A stretch of 64,000 bases of DNA from Benincasa hispida (GCF_009727055.1 NC_052358.1:39657954-39721953); one strand, 5' to 3'. Shown: positions 45,647-58,960, counted from the stretch's first letter. A program made the numbers and translations. The notes: generated from the letters alone by a model not told the origin.

Positions 45647-46906
45647 GAGGCAATATCAACTCTTGTGACGAATGTGAATGACTACATGAACCAACATCAG
45701 CAAGTCATGTTGATGTATCATCCCCTTCAATAACCTTTGTCGAAGTTTCAGTAGATTCATTAAAAATTTCACTTAAAAGAATTTTGCTTCGTGGCTTATG
45801 ATCCCTCATGTGGTCTTCTTCCAAGAAGGTAACATTTGTTGATACAAATGCTTTATTCTCACTTAGATCAAAGAAGTACCCACCTATCATTTCCTTCGGG
45901 TAGCTTACAAATAGGCATACTTTTGAATGAGGTTCAACATTTTGGGGTTCGTCATTAGCACGTCGGCTGGACATCCCCAAATTCTGAAGTGGTTTAAACC
46001 ACCTTCACAACCTCTCCATAACAAAAGGTGATTTAGAAACACTTTTTGAGGGGACATTGTTCAAAATATAAACTGCAGTCTATAGTGCATATCCCCAAAA
46101 TGAGTCAGGAAGTTGGGCATAGCTCATCATAGACCGAACCATATCCAACAAGGTTCTGTTTCCCCTTTTGAATACACCATTTTGTTGAAGTGTACCTGGA
46201 GCTAAGAGTTAGGACTTAATTTCCGATTCTATCATATAGATTTGGAATCATAAGTCCATATACTCTCCACCACAATCACATCATAGTGTTTTTATCTTTT
46301 TACCTAATAAGTTTTCAACCTCAGTCTTGTACTTCTTGCACTTTTCAAGTGCGTCAGACTTATGTTGCATTAGGTATAGATACTCATATCTAGTATAATC
46401 ATCTATGAAAGAGATGAAATATTCATACCCTCCTTGTGCCCTTACAATTATCAAACCACAGATATATGAATATATAAGCTGCAAGGTCTCTTTTGTTCTA
46501 TAACCTTTTCCAGTAAAAGGTCATTTTGTCATCTTGCCTTCGAGGCATGACTCACCTACATGTAAAGAGTTTTCTTCTAAACCATTTAGAGAAGTCCACT
46601 TCTCACCAATCTCTCAATCCTATTAAGAATAATATGACCTAACCTTAGATGCCAAAGATGGGCACTTTCTTGAGGAGAAATTCTCAGTTTTTTAACCGTT
46701 GTTGCTATTTTGAACATTTTAGTATTTTGCATGACTTTTTTAACTAACAGTCTTAGTACATATAAGTTATTTTCCATTTAACCAAAGTCTAGTTCTATTC
46801 CATTCTTAAAAATAAACACTTTATTTTCAGAAAAGAATAGTGAATACTTTTTTTCAATCATACAAGAAACAAAAATTAAGTTCCTCTTGATTTTAGGAAC
46901 TAAATA
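45647..46906 (-). pseudogene. copia C protease end, pre-integrase and integrase
   Basis: From 46906 leftwards: YLVPKIKRNLIFVSCMIEKK (end of protease region), SAHLWHLRLGHIILNRIERL (integrase zinc-binding histidines), then FISFIDDYTRYEYLYLMQHK (integrase core), and 45980-45705 KVCLFVSYPKEMIGGYFFD, NKAFVSTNVTFLEEDHMRDH (post-core region). Stops and frameshifts separate these. Confidence 0.88.
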
Positions 46907-48742
46907 TGATGGAGTTCACATGCAATTAGTGGAAGAAATTAGGATCATTAAGCACTTTAATTCATTAATTTTAGTATCTAAGAAAGCATGTTCATAAGAA
47001 ATACGAGGGTTTTGAGAAGTTACCTTTGAAGAACTTCTTCAATCTACGAAATTAGCATGAATCTTCTTAGCAATCACTTGTAGACCACCACTTGATCTTC
47101 ACTACTATTCTTTAGGACCTTAGATTGGGTGATGGAACCCAAAATAAACTTAAATCTTGGGAAATTTTGGAGAATTTTCTAGGGTTTTCAGCTAAAGAGA
47201 GATGGAGAACTTTTCTTTAGCAAGCCGACACAAAAATTCAAATGCATGGCCATTTTCTCACATTGAAAAACTCTACTTTATACAAGTTCTTCATGCAATT
47301 ATATTGCATAATATCTTGGCAGCTCCTACTTGGAGAAATTGGTGGAATTGTGACTTGAAGGTGGGAAAGACCCACTTAAGTGGATTTTTTCATTTTATTA
47401 AATAATCAAGTAATCACTATTTTAATTAATTTTCTAAAAACCAATAAAATAAAATTGATTTTGATTTTTCATAAAATTTTAAATTTGTAATTTATTCAAT
47501 TTAATATTAAATAAAAATTATTTATTTAATGAAACAATTTATTTAAATAAAATAATTTAATATCCGATATTAAATTAATAAAACACTAATTCCACAATTA
47601 TGAATATCTATTCATGTAATTAATATTTAAACCAAATTTAAATATTACCCAATTATACAATTTCGTTTAAATTGATAATTAAACGTGTAATTATATCGTA
47701 TATAATTACTAATTTCCTTGATTCAAATGTGAACATTTCAGATTTACTCATCACTCTATTCTAAGGTTTAATATGTTTGTGAGGTAGTAGATGGATCTAA
47801 TTGACTTACAGATCATGGGTCACAACTGCATTAACTATCGAGTCACTTCACTAAAGCCCAATAGTTGTACTCTCCTCACTGTAGATATATTTCTGTTCAC
47901 TTTATTTAACCATGATAAGTAAGTTGATCCTTCACCGATTGTTCATAATAACGATTGGGTCAAATGCTATTTTACCCCCAAGGTTGGATCTTGTTCCTTA
48001 AGTCCTACCGATTCTCCAATGAACAATTTGCTTGTGATCCAATCACCGAATCGAGTCCCTCTCGGGCCAATGAGAGGATGGGACCCCTTGTTCAAGACCT
48101 AGACTAAGTACTTAAGAGAACAACTTCTTTACTATCTGAAAAAGCATGTAGGAGTGAATTCCTTCTTGCACCCTGTGACCCAATATTTCCCCTAAAATGG
48201 GAAGCTTATTGAACTGACGTTGTTGAGCCAAATCTAAGGATAATCCCGAATAAACAGAAGTTCATAATTAGCTCAGGATTGAGGTCGAGTTACTTAGGTC
48301 ATCGTTTTGAAACAGTTAGTCTTAAACAGTAAATGGCATTATAAAGTAAGAGTGACTTATTTCTTAGTCCGATCTTATACAAACTCTTTGCATAGGATGC
48401 CCTCACTCACATGTCTCTAATGAACGATTCAAAATCACATCGTTTGTACTAACTATAGTGTGGGCCGCATCTAATAGTGTTATCAGAATAAGTACCCAAC
48501 CTTATTCGTATACTATAGACCATTATGGCTATTTACTCGAACTTGATCCATTCTTATATATCGACATAAAGTTCAAGTACTCATGTAATAGCCATGGATC
48601 TTAGTTTATTAAATTTAATTTTTACAAGTGCAATCTACATATTCAATAAAAATTTTATTGAATAAACCTCAATAACATCTTTATTGCAAATAGAATATGT
48701 TTAATCTTACAAACTGTGAATTTTAAGACATACAACCAAACA
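46907..48742 (-). mobile_element. Solo LTR D (copia type) in copia C
   Basis: 1,836 bp, on the - strand TGTTTGGTTGTATGTC ... GTGAACTCCATCA. Flanks AAATA (46902-46906) and ACATA (48743-48747) match at four of five bases. The copia protease reads across it (DDIYV | PKIKRNL). Confidence 0.87.
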
Positions 48743-49083
48743 ACATATATGTCATCCAATAACATATATCGTTTCTCATCCAAAAAAACTTAAGCCTGCT
48801 TATTGCAACAAATAAAATGACCTCACCAATACCGACTGTAAGAGTCATCTCTCCAGCTACCAATTGTCTCTAGGAATTAAATCCCTGATAAGAAGAACAT
48901 ACGTGATTAGTAGGTCCTGAATCAACTGTCCAGACAGAATCATCATTCTCTACTAAGCACGTCTCGAAGCAAAATAAATTAGATTTATTTTCTTTAGAGT
49001 TCTTCCTTTTTTTGGAGAGTAATGGGATCAACTCCATGACCTTTGTCATAAACTCCAAGTTTCATCTCATATGACAATCCCCG
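48743..49083 (-). pseudogene. copia C gag end and protease start
   Basis: From 49083 leftwards: MKLGVYDKGHGVDPI-like region, ENKSNLFCFETCLVENDDSV, WTVDSGPTNHVCSSYQGF. The protease active site is DSGPT where the family usually has DSGAT. A stop follows GFNS. Confidence 0.85.
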
Positions 49084-52000
49084 TGTTGGGTTTTATGTCC
49101 TAAAACTCGCAGTTTGTAAAATGATGAACATTTTCTATAATCAATATACTTAATATTGATTCCATAAATAGTATGAAAGTCTAAATCCAATAAACGAATA
49201 CCCATGATTATTGTATGAGTACTTGAACTTTATGTGGAGACATAAGAGTGGATCAGTTTCGAGTAAATAGTCAAAATGATATGTGGCCTACTCTGTAGTT
49301 GTTACAAAGAGTTGTAAAGTGCTACATACGATGTGATCCTAATTTGTACATGTTAAGGAGTGAGGGCGTCCTATGCAATGAGTTTGCATAAGATGGGACC
49401 AAGAAATAATTACTTTATAACGTTGTTTACTATATTAGACTGACTATTTCACCTAGATGACCTAAGTAACTCGATCTTAATCCTAAGTTAATTATGAACT
49501 TCTGTTTATTCGGGATTGCCCTTAGATTTGCATAGGTGAGGGTTGGCTCAACAGCACCAGCTCAATAAGACTCCCATTTCAGGGGTAAGACCGAATAGAT
49601 AGGTAGGGACATAGGGTGCAAGATGAAGTTCACGCCTACTCGATTAAAGGATAGAAGAAAGTCTCAAGTACTGAGTGTAGGTCTTGAACAAGGGACCTCA
49701 CCCTCTCACTGGGCTGAGAGAGTTTGGTTTAGTGATTGAATCACAAACCAGTTGTTCATAAGATGATGAGTAGGAACTTAAGGAATAACATGTAATCTCG
49801 GGGGTAAAACAGATATTTTGCCTAGCAGTTATTATGAAAAACCTATGAAGGGTCGACTTGCTGATTATGGTTAAATTATGTGGACATAATATATCTACAA
49901 TGAGGAGAGTGCAACTATGGGCTTTAGTGGAGTGACCAATTAATTAACTGATAACTTGTAGAAATACAAGTTATTTATACTGTTTTATTTAGATATTACG
50001 GCTAAAAGGAAGAAAAGTTGCATCGAAAGTATAGAAATTGGCTAAGATATGCGAGGATTATAAATTGTCGTCAATACACCCACTAACACCATTGCGATGG
50101 TAGAAAAGAATGTTTCAGTTCTGTTTTGCAGGAAATCAAGTCACCGCATGCATTCATGGTTCAGAGATAAACTGAACAATGCATCTACGTCACATTGCGC
50201 CCGTCAATCGAGAACGAAGAGACAATCAACGCAATGACGACGCATGCGACAATCGATCAAGAGCTTTGTGATCGAACTTTCAATCGCATGCGGTAATCAA
50301 AAAACAACACCGCATGCGGGTAAACGATCGAAGATGTAAAGAACAACACAATTGCAGAGGATTCTAACGCGTGTACAACTATCAGTTTTGCATTTCTGAC
50401 AGGATTGATTGCATAACAGAAGGAATATTCACTCCACCATTTCAGGAATTGCCTTAACAATAAAGTGAGGACTACAATGCAAAGAGTTAAAGCTTCACCT
50501 ATAAATAGCTTATGCAATTCCATTGAAAAATATACTCTATATAGGAAGACTTGATACTTGAATATTGGAATACATAGAAACGTGTATATACTGATCTCAG
50601 AAAGAGACTGGTCTGAAGAGCTGATCAGAGTAAATCCGGGATAATCAAGAAACAAGGCCGAGAAGTGAGTTTCCGATTTCAATCCCTGTCGTTGAAGCTC
50701 TGTACAAAAGTCACTTCTACCAGACGAGCAAGCCTGAGAGGGAAGCTCTTCTCTTCATCCATTCCACATGTTGGCAAGCAAAACCTCCATCCAGGTCTGT
50801 TTCAAGACGTTGACACTCTTCTGTATTTGTTTCTATCTCTTTATCATCACTTGTATTCATCTTCTTAATCTTTTTATTCACACCATGTACCAGACGCTTA
50901 ATCTTAGTATTAATTGTTATGATCATTTCTATTATCATCTCTCTGTCCATTTCCGTTCATCCATGATTCACTTTCTCCATGATGTTCTCTTAATTCTCTG
51001 GGTAATTAGTAAGAATTAAGAAAGTAAATTAATCTGTGTTAAGGAAATAGTTATGTTTAGCTAAGGCATGCTAGACGACATCTTCACCTATGAGAGCAAA
51101 AGTGGAGATGCTATTCTGCCTAACGAGAGAGAGTTGGAAGAATGTGTTAACTAAAGCGAGAAGTACTTCTAGAGATGGAAGCAACCTTGCATTCATCACG
51201 TTCATCCCTGTTTCACCATAGAGATATGGGAACGCGGCTGATCACCGAGAGGTGTACGCCAAGGGAAAGCGGAACCTTAATTACATCTTTAACGCAATTA
51301 ATGAACTTGCGATGTTTTTACTAGTTATTCTTTTTATTTCTGATTCATCCATAAAAACTTGCCATCGCATACCACGATACTTTGTATAAACTTCATAGTC
51401 AGTCTCGAACTTAGTATCATGTATCATGTAGCTTGTATCTTGTATCATAATAGTTTAGGTTTACTTTTTAACGCACTTTTATTTTATCAACGCAATTTAT
51501 GTTTTCACACTTTAAATTCATGTACAAACCAAATTCTTTATTAATTGTAAAAACCGGTCGCATATACCATAAAAGTAACACATTAACAAAAACAATCCCT
51601 GTGTTCAACCTCAGATTACTCTGAGAAACTTGCGTTGGAATTATACTTGGTTTCAACGCAAGGAAATTTGTGACACGCATTACTCTATAGCATACTACAG
51701 GCATATAGTTAACAACGTATATTTAGAAGTAGTATCACATAAAGTGTGCATGAGAACCAATACAACATAAGATAAATTTTACGTTACAATTTTATGGTAA
51801 CATGAGCTTGTAGCACATGATCTAAGCATCGCATACAAATCTTATGTTAACATTAACAAATGGGGATTAATCAAGTCTAATGAGTTTAGCCAACTAATCT
51901 CAGATCATTGGAGCCCATGATCTATAGGTCCACGAGGTCCCCCTATTAGCTCGTAACAGACTAGCTTTAGAATAGCGTGTTGAATTTATTTGAAATGTTA

Positions 52001-52787
52001 AAATTAGAATCAAGGGAATAGTAATTATATGAGATATAATTACATGTTTAATTTGAGAATTAAACGGAATAGGGAAAATCTATAATTAAATATGTTTTAA
52101 ATATATAAAGATGGATATGTGTAAAAATTAATTTAATATTTGATATTAAATTAATTAAGTTTTATTTAAAAATTAATTTATGAAATTAATTTCTTTTTTC
52201 AATTTTTAAAATCAAGATGGATTTTGGAAATATCATTTTTGGTTTTATGATAAAATTGGAAAATTAGAAAAGTAAAACACAAATGGAAAAATTGGGTTTT
52301 CCATTATCCATCTTTCAACTTGCTCACACAAAAAGTATTCTCTTTGCCTCTTCTTACTCCAAGCATGAGCTGCAACTCATGCAACTCTCTCTTTTGTATG
52401 TTGATCTGCAATATAATAAAGAATTTGGAGTGAAATTTAGGCATGCAATCTATAGAGAATTTTAGAGAAAATTCGGGTTGGAGAAAGGGATCTTCACCAA
52501 GATTGCTGCTGTGAGCTTTTCTCCTTCATCCCTTGATTCAAGTTTGTTTTGAGTTCCACAACTCAATCTAGAGCACCAAGAGATTAGTGGGGAAGATCTT
52601 GAGGTGGTCTGCAACAAAATTTGGGGAAGATAGCAGCTGAAGAAGGAGCTTTGAAGAAGTTCTACAGGAGGTATGTCTTAAAACTCACATGTTTTCTTCA
52701 AGAGCATGCTTTATATTTTGCAAAAATTAGTTAATTAAAGTGCTTAGATGATCCTTGTGCTTCTGCTATTGCTGATACAATCCTACA
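49084..52787 (+). mobile_element. Solo LTR E (copia type, + orientation) in copia C
   Basis: Starts TGTTGGGTTTTATGTCC and ends ...GATACAATCCTACA. Flanks CCCCG (49079-49083) and CCTCG (52788-52792) match at four of five bases. Without its own nested gypsy LTR it is 1,800 bp, like LTRs D and F, but in the opposite orientation. Confidence 0.87.
49949..51852 (+). mobile_element. Solo gypsy LTR nested in LTR E
   Basis: 1,904 bp, TGATAACTTGTAGAAATACA ... CTTATGTTAACA, perfect target duplication TTAAC (49944-49948 and 51853-51857). TATA box CTATAAATAGC at about 50500. A distant relative of the 1.65-kb gypsy LTRs: same TGATAAC start and a CCCTGTGTTCAACC block like their CCCTGTGTTCGACCC. Confidence 0.9.
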
Positions 52788-52886
52788 CCTCGTTGATTAA
52801 CTTTACTAGATTTAGCAACATTTGCCTTTTCTATTTGCCTCTTTATATTCAATATGGATTGGTGTTTATCTAGGGATTTGACATTA
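52788..52886 (-). pseudogene. copia C gag fragment between two nested LTRs
   Basis: Reads NVKSLDKHQSILN, then KANVAKSSKVNQR on the - strand, a basic linker as found before the zinc knuckle of copia gag. Only 99 bp, bounded by LTR E and LTR X1. Confidence 0.5.
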
Positions 52887-54894
52887 TGAAGGAAATCAAA
52901 CACGAGGATTTCCAGGATCAGCGGAAGAGATCGTTTCAAATTTCATTCGAGTAAACACAATCAATTACAGTCTAAGAATGGAAATTAACAGGTCATGCAC
53001 AAAAAGAAATGACAGCATACTTTAATATGATATAAGGGATAGCGTCCACAGCAACTCTTGAACACAACGAATGGAACAACACAACCAACATCACGAACAC
53101 CTGAATAGAACGAATAGATCCTCGAACCCAATCGAGTTTCACTCGATCCACAAACTTAGTGAGGACACCACCACATTGGTTACCTTGGTATTCTCAGTGT
53201 GAGAATCCAGAAGTTGTGGGCTCTATATGATCTTGGCTTGAGGAAGAGACTAGAGGACAACGATCGAGTAGACGATCGATCAAGTGAGAGATAAGATGTT
53301 GTCTATCGTATACACGATATGCTCAATCTTGTAGCAAACGAAAGCCTATCGTGTCAACTTGCCACTCGTTCGTTTAGCTACGATCAGCTAAACTACTATC
53401 GTATAGTCAAAGGTGCACAATCGTTTGGTCTTTGTCAGCTATCGCTTAGTGAAACTCTTTCACTTGTTATCTTAATCCGTGAGTTCTTTTTCAAATGCAG
53501 TAATTTCTAAAATTAGGAAAATAATTTTTCTTTTATCTCATGATTACCATAAAATCACCAATAACCTCCCACTCAATCGGTTATTAGAGAAAAAGAAATT
53601 AATTATCATATAATTAATACATTATAAATAAATATGATAACCAACTTAGCATATTATATTCATAACCTTTAGCTTTAATATTTCATCGCATGAAACATAT
53701 AAACTATAGTTCTTTTTCTATTTTATTGTACTTAATGTAAATCATATTTACATTAATTCTTCCACTTAATGTATCTCATACATCACACCAATTATATCAT
53801 ATATAATTGAGTTTTCTCTTGTTAATTTTAACACTTCAAACTAACCCTAAGAATTGATTCTCAACTTGAATCCATTGAGCTACCAAGGGGACCTTACGAA
53901 CCTGTAGCTTGAAGCTCTAACGATACGTCCAGAACTGACTAAACTCTTTAGTCACGAGATCCACCATCCGTTAACCGTCGGGCAGTCCACTAAAGACCGA
54001 CATCTACACTCTTCTCACTACATATATATTTCTATGTCCATATCAACCAATCAACAGTGCAATAACCCTTCATAGATCGCTCGTAAGTTAGGCTTGGCGA
54101 ATTTACCATTTTGCCCTTGTAGTTACATCTAACTCCTCAAGTACCACTGATTCCTTTAATGAACAATAAGTCATAGTCTTACTATGACTGGGTTCTTTCT
54201 TCCAAAGAGAGGATGTGGCAACTATGTTCAAGACCTGGAATCAACCTTAATGGAGCAATCTATCTACTTACTCCTGCTTCAAGGAAGGAATGAATTCTGT
54301 CTTGCATAATTGAGTTCCTAGCTCCCCAATCAGACAAATCTCCAAAAAGGTAGGCTTGTTGAGTTGGCAATCTGACCACTCTCACCCATACTAATCAAAG
54401 GACTACCCTCATAGGAAGGAGTTCCCAAAATACTCAGGATTAAGATCATGTCACCTATGGTCGTTTTAGTGAGATGTAAGTCTTAAGTATCAACAGTGTT
54501 ATATAAATAGACTAATCATCGTGGTCCGGTCTTAGAAAAATTATTTCTATAGGACACCCCCGCTCGCATGTCTCCACATGAACAGTCAAGATCAGACTAT
54601 CTGTAGTAGTTCACAATACTTGTAAACCTCTACAAAGCGGATCGTATCCGTAGTGTAACCAGGATAAGGTATTCCTACTTAATCCTTATACTACAGACCT
54701 TTTAGGTTATTACTTAAGGCATGATCCACTTGTATATCTCATATACATGCTTAAGTTTACATAAAATAACCATTGATCTTTGTTTTTTGGATATGAGTAA
54801 ATGCAAATAAAATAACTCTTATTTTATTAATAACAATGTGTATGAAGTTTACAAACTATGAGACTCCGGGAGAATTAGGATACCAATCCCAACA
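52887..54894 (-). mobile_element. Solo LTR X1 (copia type) in copia C gag
   Basis: 2,008 bp, on the - strand TGTTGGGATTGGTATCC ... GTTTGATTTCCTTCA, perfect target duplication CATTA (52882-52886 and 54895-54899). Its U3 shares CATAGGTGACATGATCTTAA, GGGAACTCCTTCC and AGGTCTTGAACA with the other LTRs of this type. Confidence 0.9.
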
Positions 54895-54899
54895 CATTA

Positions 54900-55321
54900 C
54901 TAGTTTCATCGTTAACAACCCCATTTTGTTTGAATTGGTAGAACTTTCACTCAAACAATTCTTGCATTAATTGCATAGTCTGATGTGTAGTGACCATAAC
55001 TCTTATTCTTGCATTGAAGGCATCAGGTATGCTTGCCAAAATGTAAACTCGGGCCCTATCATTTGCCTTCGTCCACTTTTCATATGCATGACAAACATTT
55101 CTTGTTGCATCAGGGGTTGGAACTTGAGGACAATCCTCAGTCAAGACGATGTTGAGGTTAATAAGTATTGATTGAATCTTTTCAAGTCATATAATTTAAA
55201 CTAGTCAAACAAGTGGAGGCAAATAACGAAAAAACACAATTTGACATTTTTGGTGAAAAGAAACAAATTGATCTACATTAGATTTTAGCATAGCTTCAAA
55301 ACATCCAATTAATTTGGATAC
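54900..55321 (-). pseudogene. copia C gag, N-terminal part
   Basis: On the - strand: VLTEDCPQVPTPDATRNVCH, AYEKWTKANDRARVYILASI, QTMQLMQELFE. This is the conserved start of copia gag (WxKAND.ARxYILAS). A stop follows ELFE. Nearer the LTR (55190-55321) the sequence is decayed and no primer-binding site is seen. Confidence 0.82.
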
Positions 55322-55770
55322 AGGTCATGTCACCTATGGTCATCCTGGTGAAATGTAAGTCTCTACTTTTAATGGTGTTATATAAAAAGACTAATCATTT
55401 CGTGATCTAGTCTTATACCAACTTTTTGTATAGGATACACCCACTCACATGTCTTCACATGAAGGATCAGGATCAGATCACTTGTAGCACTTTAAAATAC
55501 TTATAACATCTACAAAGCGGACCGTATCCATAATGTCACTAGGATAAGGTACCTAGCCTTATCCATCTACTACAGACTGTTTAGGTTATCAGTTAAATAT
55601 GATCCACCCTATGTCTCTACATACATCTTTAAATTACATAAAATAACCTAGGATCTTTGTTTATTTGATTGGGTGTATGCTCATAAAATAACAATTATTT
55701 TATTAATAATAATTTGTTTAGACATAGTTTACAAACTACGATAATACAAGATTGGAAACCAATCCCAACA
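55322..55770 (-). repeat. 5' LTR remnant of copia C
   Basis: On the - strand begins TGTTGGGATTGGTTTCC and follows the 3' LTR for about 450 bp, stopping at CATAGGTGACATGACCTG. The distal part of the LTR and the primer-binding site are deleted. Confidence 0.8.
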
Positions 55771-56186
55771 TTCATAGCTTTCAATGCAGGCCTCACACTT
55801 CGTCATTTTTCTCTCTAAAACTTTGAACGCATGGCATGGCAAAACCATCCTCAAGCTCTCTTATTCTTTTAAGCACCACTTCCACTTATTTCACCCGAGA
55901 GCCTTTCTTTCTGTACTTAGAAAATGTTCTGCTCACTTCTAAGTTCGCCACACGCCTAACTTTCCATTTCTTTAAGCTCTCATGGTCCCTATACGTCGAC
56001 TGCCCTTTACAATCCGAGAGCACACCTTCCTAACACTTAGGGAATTTTCCTCTTTTAAACATTACAAATACATTATTCATTACATGTAACTTGGCTTACA
56101 CTTATATTAATATTACTAAACATTTTAAACACATAATTAAGAGGACTTGAACATAATTGACTAGTAAACCATGTTTAGGGCTTACA
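55771..56186 (-). repeat. Element G 3' LTR, proximal part
   Basis: Plus-strand end ...TTTAGGGCTTACA, so the - strand LTR starts TGTAAGCCCTAAACATGG. Shares ACACTTAG, ATTATTCATTA and GGGCTTACA with the solo LTR ending at 11972. The purine tract CTAATGGGAAGGTAAAT precedes it on the - strand. Confidence 0.75.
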
Positions 56187-57477
56187 ATTTACCTTCCCAT
56201 TAGAGATATTTTGTCCTCAAAATTTACTTTAAACAACATCACGTGAATAAGTGTGGATACTTGCTTCTCTTATGCTCTTCAACTTCCTATATGGCTTCCT
56301 CTATTCCATGGTTCCTCCATAAGACTTACTATGGAATATTCTTGTTTCTCAACACTTGTTCCTTTCTGTCTGAACTTGAACTGGTTGTTCTTCATACAAG
56401 AAATTTTTCTTCAACGGTATTGGCTGATCTTGTAGAATATAAGCAGGGTCTGGAAGGTACTTCCTCAACGTAGATACGTTGAAAACATCCCGTATCCTAA
56501 GTAACTCTATGGGTAGGGCTAATCTGTAAGCCGTTGGCCCAACCTGGCTATCTCATAGGGTCCGATAAATCTTTGGCTCAACTTACTTTTCCTTCCAAAT
56601 CTAAGTATTCCTTTCCATGGTGATAACTTATGAAATACTCAATCTCCAATCTCAAACTCGAGCTCTATTCTCCATCTATCATCATAACTCTTCTATCTAT
56701 CTTGGACTATCTTTAGATTTTCTCTTATCACCTTAACATTATTTGAAGTCATCTGTACTAACTCTAGCCATATTAACTGCCTTTCACTAACCTCATTCGA
56801 ACAAACTTGAGTTCTATATGGTCTTCCATACAAGACTTCATATGAAGCCATCCCGATGCTGGAATGGTAACTATTATTATAAGCGAACTCTACTAATGGC
56901 GAATGTGTATCCCAACTTCCATTAAATAGTAACACACAAACCCTCAACATATCCTCTAATGTTTGAATCGTTCGCTCGAACTGTCCATCTGTCTATGGAT
57001 GAATTGTGGTACTAAAATGTAACTTAGTACCATGCGCCTTCTGTAAAATGTAACTTAATACTATGCGCATTCTGTCCATCTGTCTATGGTGAACCTCAAA
57101 TCTATATCTAATACAATCGATATTGGAAACCTTAATTGACTCATATCTCTGTCAACATATGTCTTAGCCAACTAATCAAGGTGGAAGTGGCTCTGACTTA
57201 GTCATTTTATCTACATTCTGTCTATAATTGCCAATATACCATCATAACCATTGGATGTCTTGGGTAAACCAAAAAGAAAATCCATGGTCACATATTCCCA
57301 TTTCCATTCAGGTACTGGAAGTGGGTTAAGTAATGTTGCAAGCCTCTGACGTTCTGGCTTAACCTGTTGACAGATCAAGCATCTATCTACATAGGCCACT
57401 ATATCTTTCTTCATTTTAAGCCACCAATAAAATTTCTTCAAAGTTTTATACATTTTGGTACTACCTAGCTGCATAGC
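56187..57477 (-). pseudogene. Element G integrase, main part, and C-terminal tail
   Basis: From 57477 leftwards: MQLGSTKMYKTLKKFYWWLK (zinc-binding part, usual His of MHPGSTK replaced by Gln), CLICQQVKPERQ, WKWEYVTMDFLFGLPKTSNG and ILAIIDRM (core, first catalytic Asp in TMDF). 56950-56693: WDTHSPLVEFAYNNSYHSSI, EVLYGRPYRTQVC, ELVQMTSNNVKVIRENL. Further left, ERFIGPYEI-like and a decayed tail ending NFEDKISL before the polypurine tract. This is the arrangement of Tekay/Del-like chromovirus integrases. Many stops. Confidence 0.88.
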
Positions 57478-58800
57478 TGATGTGTGAACGCAATTGTATA
57501 TATCGAAGTAATAAATCCCAAAATAGGGTATCGCCCTCAGGGACCAACATGAGCAATTATTCCTAAGCTTAGCTATCGTAGTTGTTTATCAATTTTATCC
57601 AGGCAACCAAACGATGATTTTTATCAATGATTAAAAAGAACAAAAATTCAGTCACACACAAATACAATTCAGATCGAACTTATCCAGGGTGTTGTTTCAG
57701 TTAAGGAATACAATGAGTAATGACATGCAATTGATTGAAATTGATGATTGAGGCTAGAAGTTTTAAAATTAGGAAATCCTCTCTCGGGCTCAAGCCTTCC
57801 TAATAACTAACCATCGACCCAAATCTCTTCTCTACCCAACGAATTAAATTCTCTCTGAAGACATCTAATTAACTTAAGTTCATTCAATCAATGGCCAGTT
57901 AATCAAAAGCATTAAGCACAAACAATTTAGAAATCTATACAAAATAAATCAATTGTAAATTCAAATACTCAAAGTAACATCCCTAAAATCTATAGACACC
58001 CTCGAAACAGAGTTTAGCCACACATGATTCTAACAACAGTAACCAACAAATAAACAGTCATCATGGCAAAACAATAATGAAAATGTAGAAGAACAATCTC
58101 CTTTCAATAGGATAAAATCCCAATAACGATCTCCTTGACTCTCACCACAATTTGTGGATTGGTCTTCTACAAAACGCACGTTCTAAATCAATTCTTCCCA
58201 TCACAATCAGCCCAAAAATTCTTTCGGATAAATCCTCAATAAAAATCTTGAGTCTTCAGCCCAAACGGTTCGAAATCGCTCTGATTTACCTCTGTACGTA
58301 CTTGAATTTTTGTCTAAGACTCTAAAATTGCTCTCCCTTTCAGACTTAGCAGTGCAACACAGTTTTTATAATGCTCTCGCAATGTTGCAATGCTACAAAT
58401 TAGCATTGGAATGTTGGCATCATGTCAATCGCACATAGAAGTCGTAACGTCGCGAACACTAGGTTGTCATGTTTCAAATTGCCCTCGGGTCTATAATGTC
58501 AAGGAGCAGTGTTGCAACGCTCATCCAATGTTGGCTCAATCCAATTATTTTCCAAAATTGCCTCTTCTTATGCCCCTTGATCCTTGGTTTCTTCCTAATT
58601 CCATTGCCAACCCATAATTGCTCAAATTATGAGTTTTGTAGTGGGTTTCTTTTTTTCTTTTTTTTTTTATCATTTTTGCACTAATTACTCCTAATGCTTA
58701 GTTTCTTGAAATTACTCATAAACCACAAACTAAACAAAGCTAGCAATATTAGTTCTAAATTTAAAGGTAATAAAAGCACATTTTATACTTTTGAATATCA
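57478..58800 (-). mobile_element. Solo LTR in the element G integrase
   Basis: 1,323 bp, plus-strand TGATGTGTGAACGCAATTG ... TTTTGAATATCA. The integrase frame stops at SSAY on one side (58801) and resumes at MQLGSTK on the other (57477). Flanks ATAGC and TACGC are best read as TAGC with one inserted base. Contains CAACGCT/AGCGTTG-like words near 58350-58520. Open frames inside are not genes. Confidence 0.75.
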
Positions 58801-58955
58801 TACGCTGAACTATAAGTCTCCTCTAAAACTGCATTCTTCAACGCCTCGTAATTTGGAACACATAACTTGTGTTCCTTTAGTAAGGCTCCATCTTGTCTTA
58901 ACACATAATCTATTCTCTGTTGTTTACTTACCTCTTCAACTACCCTTTTGAGATA
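58801..58955 (-). pseudogene. Element G integrase, N-terminal fragment
   Basis: On the - strand: VVEEVSKQQRIDYVLRQDGA, LLKEHKLCVPNYEALKNAVL, EETYSSAY. This is the segment that normally joins RNase H to the integrase zinc finger, and fills exactly the gap between the two nested insertions. Confidence 0.8.
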
Positions 58956-58960
58956 GGATC

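Larger units (their letters stand above)
38465..55770 (-). mobile_element. copia element C, expanded by five nested LTR insertions
   Basis: Copia genes are in order on the - strand: 5' LTR remnant (55770-55322), gag (55190-54900 and 52886-52788), protease (49083-48743), pre-integrase and integrase (46906-45647), RT and RNase H (43685-41990), 3' LTR (41927-38465). Each gap is filled by an LTR whose removal rejoins the coding sequence. Flanking pentamers TCCTA and TTCAT do not match, so the outer target duplication is unclear. Confidence 0.88.

Noticed and set aside
50257..50682. 141-codon open frame on the - strand
   Set aside because: Lies antisense inside a solo gypsy LTR bounded by a perfect target duplication; no domain recognised.
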